Source of the DNA: an uncultured Eubacterium sp.
Lineage (GTDB): Bacteria; Bacillota_A; Clostridia; Lachnospirales; Lachnospiraceae
Reading direction: 5' to 3'
Assembly (NCBI GenBank): GCA_948759685.1
Contig: CAQBGY010000268.1
Location: 1 to 5,205, forward strand
DNA length: 5,205 nucleotides
Below are positions 1 through 5,205 of the stretch, piece by piece. The translations under genes were made by a program, and so were the position numbers. The notes beneath the pieces are model-generated. The model searched no databases. It saw only the letters and a program-made list of their open reading frames with translations, and was not told where the DNA came from. Each line of letters starts with the position of its first letter. Position 1 is the stretch's first letter.

Positions 1-1
1 T

Positions 2-55
2 ACCGACGGATTGAATGCGGCAGTCGAAAAGGTACTGGAACTCGCAGGAATCTAA
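2..55 (+). CDS. 3' end of an unidentified upstream gene (partial)
   Basis: Only the last 17 codons are present, reading TDGLNAAVEKVLELAGI and then a TAA stop at 53-55. The segment is amphipathic and looks like a C-terminal helix, but it is too short to assign to a family. That it is a real gene end is supported by the strong intrinsic terminator starting 20 bases after the stop. The terminator also implies that it is not co-transcribed with the fimbrillin genes downstream. The frame is inferred from the open reading and the stop position alone. Confidence 0.6.
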   Translation, partial: TDGLNAAVEKVLELAGI

Positions 56-74
56 AAGCAAGTTACCCTCCAAT

Positions 75-125
75 AAAAGAGACGTGTCGCAAGGTGAAAA
101 ACTCCCTTGCGGCACGTCTCTTTTT
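75..125 (+). terminator. Rho-independent terminator of the upstream gene
   Basis: The left arm at 79-94 (GAGACGTGTCGCAAGG) pairs with the right arm at 105-120 (CCTTGCGGCACGTCTC). This gives 16 continuous base pairs with a single G-U wobble and a 10-base loop (95-104). The arms are flanked by AAAA (75-78) and TTTTT (121-125), so the stem extends to about 20 pairs and ends in a U tract. The A-rich left flank means it could also work on the minus strand, but no minus-strand gene is seen converging on it. Confidence 0.92.
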
Positions 126-403
126 ATGGCACTCCCTACGAATTACCGTTTTGTTGCTCATCTGTAAGCATTTCATTGAGCACCAGTAACTTTCCCCCGT
201 ATTTTTCTTTCATTTCACTTTGGTGTTACAATTATCAGACCCAAGTGAGATAAAAAATCTTGTTGACAAGAAAGCTACCTCTTCCGAATGCGATACACTA
301 ATCCTGCGATGATTCTCCTAACCCCTCCTCCAATCAACAATCATTAGAAAGAAAACATCCAAATAAAAACAACAATTTCCATGCACCTATTGTTTTTTTT
401 CCG
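126..403. other. Gene-free intergenic stretch, no recognised element
   Basis: Neither strand holds a convincing coding sequence between the terminator and the promoter box. I looked for tRNA, CRISPR, insertion-sequence ends and the inverted repeats that flank invertible promoters in Bacteroides, and saw none. The only local structure is AACAAT (371-376) facing ATTGTT (389-394), a weak dyad just upstream of the promoter box that could be an operator or chance in AT-rich DNA. Confidence 0.6.
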
Positions 404-411
404 TATCTTTG
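404..411 (+). promoter_or_regulatory. Bacteroidales -7 promoter box for the fimbrillin operon
   Basis: TATCTTTG matches the Bacteroidales sigma-ABfr -7 consensus TAnnTTTG exactly and is preceded by a T-rich run (393-400). A good -33 element (TTTG or TTG about 20 bases upstream) is not evident: the nearest TTG at 390-392 is only 11 bases away, and the sequence at the expected spacing is TTTCC (376-380). Transcription would start near 418, about 410 bases before the fimbrillin start codon. The missing -33 box is compatible with dependence on an activator or alternative factor, which is inference. Confidence 0.65.
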
Positions 412-573
412 TCACACTTCCCACGCCGATGCTTCAAGTTGTTGAAGTCAGGAAGAGGTTGGGGGGAAATATTTATTAAAGAAAGACGTTTACTTACGTT
501 TTGTCTTTTGACTGTTTGAAACTTCGCAACTTTTAAATCGTAGTCCAAAGCAAAGCAACGGTAGATGTCTGCG

Positions 574-651
574 TGGTATGTTCATACAACACTATCATGG
601 GGATGCCCTTCCTCCCAAGGAAGGGCATGATGGGTATTGTTATACATATCG
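574..651 (+). repeat. Long imperfect inverted repeat / RNA hairpin in the leader
   Basis: The tip is a perfect stem, ATGCCCTTCC (603-612) against GGAAGGGCAT (619-628), around TCCCAA, whose outer T and A can also pair. The stem continues downward with small bulges: 593-598 pairs with 630-636, ACAA (586-589) with TTGT (637-640), and 574-581 (TGGTATGT) with 644-651 (ACATATCG), using G-U pairs at 574/651 and 576/649. In total roughly 28 pairs form one rod. There is no U tract at its foot, so it is not a simple terminator; it may be a leader RNA domain or a processing or stability element. Confidence 0.7.
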
Positions 652-753
652 GCGTGGGCTTCTGCGTTGCTCGTTCTGACTACGATGGGCAATGCGAAGG
701 CCTCAGACAGTGGAGCGAGCGACTGGTACAGATTCCTCACGCCTTTCTTTTTT
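651..753 (+). terminator. Terminator-like domain (possible attenuator) in the leader
   Basis: GGCGTG (651-656) is exactly complementary to CACGCC (738-743). Two further pairs (GG 657-658 with CC 735-736) form past a bulged T, and the closing arm runs straight into TTTCTTTTTT (744-753). Inside lies a hairpin at 659-699: CTTC with GAAG, GCGTTGC 664-670 with GCAATGC 689-695, and TCGT with ACGA at its tip. A second small stem is CAGT 708-711 with ACTG 722-725. The enclosed sequence is long for a classical intrinsic terminator, so it may be an attenuator, an RNA domain with a fortuitous U tract, or both. Confidence 0.4.
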
Positions 754-831
754 ATTTATGTACAGCAACCCGATAGACAAATCCGTCCGTTAAGGGGAAT
801 CGGCGGACAACAAACACCGTTTTTTGGACAT

Positions 832-1797
832 ATGAAAAACAAAATTCTGGCGATATCGCTATTAATGGCGACATTCGCAGGCTGTTCTGAGGAAGAAAAG
901 CCGACCAACCCCAATTTCCCTGCCGACGGAGTAATACGCATAGACGCCTCCGTAGACACACCGTCCACCCGCTCGTTCAACGAAAGCGGAAACCTGATGG
1001 AGTTCGGAATCAACGTAGACAACCCGAAAAGCGAAGCACACTGTTACCGGAATGTCCGGATGAGCCGTGCAGCAATCGGTGCCGAATGGATATCTGACAC
1101 GCAAATGCTTTGGCAAAACAACACACAGGCAGTAACTGTCCTTGCCTACGCTCCTTATGTTGAGGGCGATCTTTACGATTCGTCGGCGAATGTTCCCGTA
1201 CGGGTAGAAAGCGACCAATCTACCGAAGATGCCGGGAAACAATCAGACTTCTTGCTTTCCAAACAGCAAATAAATCCTGCCACTGACTTAGTAGACGGAA
1301 AGATTCGTCTGTCTTTATCGCACGCAATGAGCCAACTAAAGGTAGTTGTCACATTAGGAGCGGATATGAATGCCCCATCTATCCCTGCTCAAAACCCGCT
1401 GTCCGACCTGAAAGTGAACGGTACCGTTATAGCCGGTACCTGTAATTTTGCCGCTTCCACGCCCAAAGTCACAGCATCGGCAATCGGAACGGGCACCGTT
1501 ATTGCACGGTTCACCAATTATGTGCCAGCCGCCACACAGTCTCAGAACGGAGTGTCTACTTACGAATGTATCATAATCCCGCAGACCATCTCCCCCAACA
1601 CACTGTCTGTCACGTTCCGCATCAACGATGTGGACTATTCCTGGACTTCTCCCGATGCGATCACCTTCGAAAACGGTGTCCGGTATACACTGAATCTCAC
1701 AGCGAACAAAGGAGAAATCGTGGTGAAAACTTCCGTATCTTCCTCACCATGGGACACATCCACCGAAGAAGACACCCCTATCCATGTTACAATCTAA
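832..1797 (+). CDS. Fimbrillin family (Mfa-like) surface lipoprotein
   Basis: This 321-residue protein begins with a lipoprotein signal: K2 and K4, a hydrophobic core (5-15), then FAG-C with the lipidated cysteine at 18. SEEE follows the cysteine, resembling the Bacteroidota export signal that sends lipoproteins to the cell surface. The sequence STRSF (45-49) supplies the arginine (47) at the position where type V pilins are typically trimmed by an Arg-specific protease. Mfa_like_1 hallmarks follow: LSLSHAMSQLKV (160-171), YECIIIPQ (244-251), RYTLNLT (284-290) and a late tryptophan (307). The C-terminal TPIHVTI alternates polar and apolar residues, as expected of a donor strand. I chose ATG 832 because it directly precedes the signal peptide; the frame stays open upstream to a TTG at 637, but that stretch is structured leader. 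It is probably a pilus subunit; whether stalk or accessory cannot be told. It heads a two-gene unit with the LRR protein. Confidence 0.88.
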   Translation: MKNKILAISLLMATFAGCSEEEKPTNPNFPADGVIRIDASVDTPSTRSFNESGNLMEFGINVDNPKSEAHCYRNVRMSRAAIGAEWISDTQMLWQNNTQAVTVLAYAPYVEGDLYDSSANVPVRVESDQSTEDAGKQSDFLLSKQQINPATDLVDGKIRLSLSHAMSQLKVVVTLGADMNAPSIPAQNPLSDLKVNGTVIAGTCNFAASTPKVTASAIGTGTVIARFTNYVPAATQSQNGVSTYECIIIPQTISPNTLSVTFRINDVDYSWTSPDAITFENGVRYTLNLTANKGEIVVKTSVSSSPWDTSTEEDTPIHVTI

Positions 1798-1817
1798 ATA
1801 AATGAATCACAGATAAT

Positions 1818-4217
1818 ATGAAAAAGAAACACTATCTCTATATACTGCCGGCTGCAATGCTTGCTTTTGCCGCCTGCAACCAGGAACAAGATTACGGAGA
1901 GAAAGCAAACGGTTCTGTTGCTGTCCGCATCAAAGCGGGAATTGAAGATTTCCAGAAACAAACACGTAGTTTCCCTACCGGGGACGTTACCGCACAAGCC
2001 CTCTTTTCCACCGGCGACCAACTGTACGTGTCCGATGGAGAAGCACACGCCATCTACTCTTACAACGGTATCAGCGGAGAATGGTCACCCATCCAAACGG
2101 ATAATTACCTTATTTGGAAAGAGGCGGAAACTACCTACAACGCTTTCTATCCAGGCAACAGCACGACGGCTTCTCTCACCAGTTTCTCTGTGCCCCACAT
2201 CCAGCACGACGAACCATCCATAGCCCTTGCCGACTACATGACCGGACAAACGACATATCCTTCCAAACCGGCTGATGAAACGCTGCAACTCGCCATGCAG
2301 CGACATATGGCACGCATCGTTATCCGCATCGCAGCCTTCAACGACTTCGGCAAGACGCAACCATACGTAGACACACTCTCCATTTCGTCGGGATACGAAC
2401 AGTTGGTCATAGACGGCACTCCTTCCGGCAACCCGGTCGGCATCGCTCCTCTGAAAGGAGGAACCTTCAACGGAGGAATAGGATGCACCTATACTGCGCT
2501 CGTTGTTCCGGGAGCTGCCCGGGCTGACAACGATTTCATCACCTTGCGCATCAGGCACGGCGAAGAGGAGACCGAAATGAAAGCCGCAGGTATCCCCGCC
2601 TGCGAAGCCGGAAAGAGTTATACGTACACATTGACGGTGAAAAAAAATCTGTTGCAAATTGATGATGTCACCGTAGAAGAATGGACAGATGCCACCATAC
2701 CCGGTGGAGAAGCACTTCCCTCTACGCCTCAGCCCATGTATACCATTGTACTTGAAGAACCGGGCACACTGACTGCCGTCATGCTGGACAACGCTATCTC
2801 CGAAGAGGGACAACTTGCCATTGCAGGAGCGATGAACACAACTCACGACCTCACCTTGCTAAGAGACTGGGCATACAACATACAGGACAGAGGACATCAT
2901 GTGCTCAAAACGCTCGATTTAAGCGGAGTGACAGGATGGACATGCCTGCCGAGCAATGCATTCTTCAATCATTCTGCTTTGACATCCTACGAGAACCACA
3001 TGATTCGAAAAGTAATCCTCCCTGCTTCGGTAACGGAAATAGGTGAAAAGGCCTTTTATAGAGCTTCGGCATTGTCGGAAATCAACCTTGAGAATGTGAC
3101 AAAAATAGAGCAAGACGCCTTTCACGACTGCTCTTCCTTAGTCGAGTTGAATCTGAAAAATGTAACTTCGTTAGGCAACGGAGTCTTTCAAGGATGCAAG
3201 TCACTCATGCAAGTGGAGTTAGGTGAAGTGAATGAAATTCCCGATTATTGTTTTGATGCTTGCAGTTCATTGACAAACATTAAACTCGACCACGTTACCC
3301 GGATTGGATATGGGGCGTTCAAAGGATGCAGGTCTTTGAACAACATCCGCACAGACAACATCATCTCTATCGGCGAACACGGCTTCTCAGGTTGCAGCGC
3401 CTTAAACAATATCAATTTAGAGAAAGTTGAGACATTAGGAAACGATGCATTCATCAGTTGTTCTTCCTTGACTGAGGCCAACCTTCCAAACGTAAAAACA
3501 ATCGGCAGCGAAGTATTCAACCAGTGTGAATCTTTAAAGAAAGTCGTTCTTAGTGAAACGATAACAGCTATTCCCTATAGAACTTTTGGGGATTGTAATG
3601 CATTGACTGACATCAATCTAAACAGTATTACAGAAATCGGAGAAAGAGCATTCTATCGTTGCAAAGCATTATCTGATGTCAATTTGGAAAAAGCGGCATC
3701 TATCGGCAATAATGCTTTTGAGGACAATACATCACTTCAAAACATCCACTTAAGCAATGCAACTACCATAGGAGAATCTGCATTTTCCGGCTGTCAATCG
3801 TTGAAACAAGTATCATTAGGCGAGAACCTGACCACCTTGAGCCCCTTGTGCTTTAGAGACTGCGAATCTCTGACAAGCGTAGACTTAAAGAATGCGACTA
3901 CTTTATTATATGGCGCATTTATGGGCTGCAAGCAGCTCGCAGACATCCATTTGGACAACGTCACAGAAATGCAACACAGTGTTTTCTCCCATTGTCAGTC
4001 TTTGACAAGTGTCCATATAAAAAATCTGCCTGCCATAGAGTCCAGCGCCTTTGCCTTGTGCACTTCACTGACCGATGTCACATTGGGAGAAACGGTGACA
4101 ACGATAAAGAGCGATGCCTTCAACGGGTGCTCTGCCTTGGCAAGCATAGATTTGAAGAACGTGACAGCTTTGGAAGATAAAGCTTTTTGGAACTGTACGC
4201 AATTGGTGACGATTTAA
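1818..4217 (+). CDS. Fimbrillin-domain / BspA-type LRR lipoprotein, truncated by a frameshift
   Basis: The gene starts 20 bp after the fimbrillin gene, so the two are probably co-transcribed. As read it gives 799 residues. Residues 1-20 are a lipoprotein signal (KKK, hydrophobic core, FAA-C20), followed by acidic NQEQD. KQTRSF (47-52) repeats the TRSF processing site of the neighbour. Residues about 30-290 show fimbrillin features: QRHMARIVIRIA (161-172), YTALVVPG (225-232), SYTYTLTVKK (267-276) and a closing W289. After a linker, from about 397, come BspA-like repeats (LRR_5 type, pattern AFxxCxxLxxIxLxxVxxIG) of 22-23 residues, with AF-type anchors at 412, 434, 456 and so on to 789. The frame stops inside a repeat, with no C-terminal cap; the missing part continues in another frame to 4936. 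BspA-type repeats act in adhesion in oral Bacteroidota, and a pilus tip or surface adhesin role is inferred. Truncated, the protein may be unstable or non-functional. Confidence 0.88.
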   Translation: MKKKHYLYILPAAMLAFAACNQEQDYGEKANGSVAVRIKAGIEDFQKQTRSFPTGDVTAQALFSTGDQLYVSDGEAHAIYSYNGISGEWSPIQTDNYLIWKEAETTYNAFYPGNSTTASLTSFSVPHIQHDEPSIALADYMTGQTTYPSKPADETLQLAMQRHMARIVIRIAAFNDFGKTQPYVDTLSISSGYEQLVIDGTPSGNPVGIAPLKGGTFNGGIGCTYTALVVPGAARADNDFITLRIRHGEEETEMKAAGIPACEAGKSYTYTLTVKKNLLQIDDVTVEEWTDATIPGGEALPSTPQPMYTIVLEEPGTLTAVMLDNAISEEGQLAIAGAMNTTHDLTLLRDWAYNIQDRGHHVLKTLDLSGVTGWTCLPSNAFFNHSALTSYENHMIRKVILPASVTEIGEKAFYRASALSEINLENVTKIEQDAFHDCSSLVELNLKNVTSLGNGVFQGCKSLMQVELGEVNEIPDYCFDACSSLTNIKLDHVTRIGYGAFKGCRSLNNIRTDNIISIGEHGFSGCSALNNINLEKVETLGNDAFISCSSLTEANLPNVKTIGSEVFNQCESLKKVVLSETITAIPYRTFGDCNALTDINLNSITEIGERAFYRCKALSDVNLEKAASIGNNAFEDNTSLQNIHLSNATTIGESAFSGCQSLKQVSLGENLTTLSPLCFRDCESLTSVDLKNATTLLYGAFMGCKQLADIHLDNVTEMQHSVFSHCQSLTSVHIKNLPAIESSAFALCTSLTDVTLGETVTTIKSDAFNGCSALASIDLKNVTALEDKAFWNCTQLVTI

Positions 4218-4739
4218 GCAAAGTCGAATCAATAGGAAGCAATGCCATGTACGCCACGGCATTGCAGTCCGCCAATTTAGAAAGCCTCCTTACGTTTGGA
4301 GCTAACGCTTTTCAATCTTGCAAAGCATTGACACATGTCACATTGAGCGAACAACTGTCGGAAATCCCAAGAGAAGCGTTCAGAGACTGCACCTCCCTGT
4401 CTGAAATCAACTTAGGCCATATCACATCCGTAGACTATCAAGGGTTCTACGATTGTGCGTCTCTTTCGATGCCCGACTTGAGCAATATCGTCTCATTGGA
4501 ATCGAATGCCTTCCGAGGTTGCAGCAGTATCGGCAAAATACGAGTTCCCAAACTACAAATAATGAAAAGCAGTGTTTTCAGCAACTGCGGAACCGTCACG
4601 GAGACCGATTTCAGTGCTGTCAAAGAGATAGAGCAATCTGCCTTGGCATACACCACATTCGATGCGCTCGATTTCCCCAATTGCACAAAATTAGGCTCCA
4701 CTATCCTGCTATCCTCCACGCTGAACTCTCTGCGTTTCA
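3003..4739 (+). repeat. BspA-type LRR-coding tandem array with four-unit superperiod
   Basis: About 25 degenerate repeats of 66-69 bp, each coding 22-23 residues (one has 21), run from residue 397 of the main frame through the frameshift to near 4739. Most units are exactly 22 residues. The 23-residue units end at residues 589, 678 and 767 and, past the frameshift, at the AF of PREAF (4376). They are therefore spaced every four repeats, 89 residues (267 bp) apart in the first two intervals. These units share an L(S/G)E motif where the others have L-x-N/K-V. The repeats are diverged at the base level, so the array is old rather than a fresh amplification. Confidence 0.85.
4209..4218 (+). other. 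Frameshift site: likely 4-bp (GATT) deletion
   Basis: The sequence reads ACGATTTAAG, giving Thr-Ile-stop in the main frame. The repeat pattern requires Thr-Ile-Asp-Leu-Ser (compare SIDLKN and SVDLKN in other units), which would be ACG ATT GAT TTA AGC. That is the observed sequence with one extra GATT. Adding these four bases joins the two frames and makes the interrupted unit exactly 22 residues. A one-base insertion would also restore the frame but leave the unit one residue short. Loss of one copy of a tandem GATT pair by slippage is the simplest account; assembly error is the main alternative. Confidence 0.8.
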
Positions 4740-4936
4740 CCACCAATCAGAACATCACTTTAACAAGTACGAATGCTTTGGTGTTCGATCATCCGGAATC
4801 CACCATCCTTTACTTGCACGAAAGCAAGCGTCCGGGTGGCAACGGGTCACCTTTGGCAACCGGACCGAATGTATGGGCAGGAAACACGTGGAAAGAAATA
4901 CACTATGTGAATGACAACGGTGAAGAAGTAAAATAA
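4211..4936 (+). pseudogene. Detached 3' part of the LRR lipoprotein gene
   Basis: From GAT at 4211 this frame encodes 241 residues that continue the upstream protein: DLSKVESIGSNAM, then units with anchors ANAF, REAF, QGF, NAF, SVF and SAL, at 21-23 residue spacing. A non-repeat C-terminal cap follows (from about 4740), ending in WAGNTWKEIHYV and a short acidic tail with a TAA at 4934-4936. There is no signal peptide. The only upstream in-frame start is a TTG at 4187 inside the preceding repeat, and the first ATG (4247) lies in mid-repeat. It is therefore not an independent gene. With the four missing bases restored, the whole gene would run from 1818 to 4936 and code for about 1040 residues. 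Any product made by internal initiation would stay in the cytoplasm. Confidence 0.88.
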
Positions 4937-4950
4937 TAACCGGATATTCT

Positions 4951-5030
4951 CAAAAAAACGTCTGTATGGTTTCCCCTCCTTCCGGAAAGGTTGCTCTTCC
5001 CTGATAAGGGGGGAACCGATACAGACTTAT
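4951..5030 (+). terminator. Hairpin terminator after the fimbrillin/LRR operon
   Basis: GTCTGTAT (4960-4967) pairs with ATACAGAC (5019-5026) and, past a bulged G (5018), GGTT (4968-4971) pairs with AACC (5014-5017). CCCC (4973-4976) then faces the run of six G (5008-5013). A small inner hairpin, CCTT 4978-4981 with AAGG 4987-4990, sits in the loop. The plus-strand tail (TTATCTATTCTT) is only moderately T-rich. On the minus strand the same stem is followed by seven T (complement of 4952-4958), so it could act in both directions. Confidence 0.7.
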
Positions 5031-5034
5031 CTAT

Positions 5035-5060
5035 TCTTGTCAACACAAGACCTTATTTTT
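5035..5060 (+). terminator. Weak second hairpin with T-rich tail
   Basis: TCTTGT (5035-5040) pairs with ACAAGA (5045-5050) around CAAC and is followed by CCTTATTTTT. The stem has six pairs, only two of them G-C, so alone it would be feeble. It could back up the larger hairpin just upstream. Confidence 0.3.
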
Positions 5061-5126
5061 CTTCAGACAGACATACTTTCCTCACGAATTTCCTTCAGAC
5101 TTTAGGCAACTGTTACAGTTTTTTTC

Positions 5127-5134
5127 TACCTTTG
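5127..5134 (+). promoter_or_regulatory. Bacteroidales -7 promoter box for the next gene
   Basis: TACCTTTG matches TAnnTTTG, after a T7 run (5119-5125) and a possible but poor -33 element, TTTA (5101-5104), 22 bases upstream. It lies about 67 bases before the ATG at 5201, with AT-rich leader between, as is common for Bacteroides genes. It overlaps a reverse-strand match, TATGTTTG (5135-5142 complement), but no minus-strand gene is available for that. Confidence 0.6.
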
Positions 5135-5200
5135 CAAACATATTAATTATTTTTCTTATCCTTCAAATAAATAAAATAAGTAATCACTAATACCTGAAAA

Positions 5201-5205
5201 ATGAT
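5201..5205 (+). CDS. Possible start of the next gene (partial)
   Basis: An ATG at 5201-5203 is the last codon in the window, preceded by CCTGAAAA and an AT-rich leader downstream of a promoter box. Nothing of the product can be read. The call rests only on promoter-to-start spacing and the lack of another candidate. Confidence 0.35.

Larger units (their letters stand above)
418..831 (+). promoter_or_regulatory. Long structured 5' leader of the fimbrillin operon
   Basis: Between the predicted transcription start and the ATG at 832 lies an unusually long leader rich in self-complementarity. CTTCAA (432-437) pairs with TTGAAG (442-447) around a GTTG loop. AAAGAC (482-487) pairs with GTCTTT (503-508). 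A rod-like hairpin occupies 574-651, a terminator-like domain 651-753, and GTCCG (785-789) pairs with CGGAC (804-808). Alternative pairings compete with some of these: 436-441 with 527-532, extended by 444-448 with 521-525. I do not match it to a riboswitch class I know (TPP, cobalamin, SAM and c-di-GMP-I signatures were considered). A regulatory role is inference from length and fold. Two reading frames are open across parts of it, but only from GTG or TTG starts. Confidence 0.5.

Noticed and set aside
481..508. ACGTTTACTTACGT resembling inverted repeats of Bacteroides invertible promoters
   Set aside because: Only one copy is present. No distal inverted partner flanks the promoter box and no recombinase gene is in the window, so phase inversion is not supported.
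573..776. 67-codon open frame (GTG start) in the leader
   Set aside because: It has no ribosome-binding context or recognisable domain and lies on strongly base-paired sequence. The better reading is a structured RNA leader; kept only as a possible leader peptide in the findings.
1420..1441. Two GGTACC sites forming a dyad
   Set aside because: They lie within the fimbrillin coding sequence, are about 15 bases apart and show no regulatory context; likely chance.
2085..2846. 253-codon open frame on the minus strand inside the fimbrillin domain of the second gene
   Set aside because: It lies wholly opposite a well-supported gene and is rich in Arg, Gly, Cys and Ser with no recognisable domain, typical of an antisense shadow in GC-rich coding DNA.
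4152..4217. Programmed -1 ribosomal frameshift joining the two LRR frames
   Set aside because: No X-XXY-YYZ slippery heptamer occurs in the zero frame here (GCT TTT TGG does not qualify), and slipping there would replace the consensus residues WNCTQLVTI with off-pattern ones. The repeat phase is restored only by adding four bases.

Overview
The window looks like a chromosomal segment from a gut Bacteroidales species, most likely Bacteroides or Phocaeicola. Three things point there. Two upstream regions carry TAnnTTTG-type -7 boxes. The gene starts lack an obvious Shine-Dalgarno sequence. The two main products are a fimbrillin (Mfa-like) lipoprotein and a fimbrillin/BspA-type leucine-rich-repeat (LRR) lipoprotein, both characteristic of Bacteroidota.

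Layout: positions 1-55 are the last codons of an unidentified upstream gene, closed by a strong intrinsic terminator (75-125). A gene-free stretch (126-831) follows. Its first part holds nothing I recognise. A -7 promoter box lies at 404-411, and from about 418 there is an unusually long (about 410 nt) and highly foldable leader. The leader contains a short hairpin with a competing long-range partner, a long rod-like hairpin (574-651) and a terminator-like closed domain followed by a T tract (651-753). The leader feeds a two-gene unit: a 321-residue fimbrillin-like lipoprotein (832-1797) and, 20 bp later, a large fimbrillin-domain plus LRR lipoprotein starting at 1818.

The second gene is broken. 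Its reading frame stops at 4217 in the middle of the LRR array, and the remaining repeats and C-terminal cap continue in another frame to 4936. The break is explained exactly by loss of one 4-bp copy of a GATT-GATT tandem: restoring four bases returns the 22-residue repeat period and gives a protein of about 1040 residues. The LRR array also shows a four-repeat higher-order period and a lower GC content than its flanks. A hairpin terminator (4951-5030) follows, then a second promoter and the first codon of the next gene at the window edge.

Inferred joint role: both lipoproteins carry signal peptidase II signals, acidic residues after the lipidated cysteine, and a TRSF site where fimbrillins are typically cut. 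They are likely components of a type V (FimA/Mfa1-like) pilus or related surface structure, with the LRR protein as tip or adhesin. No anchor, usher or regulator gene is visible here.
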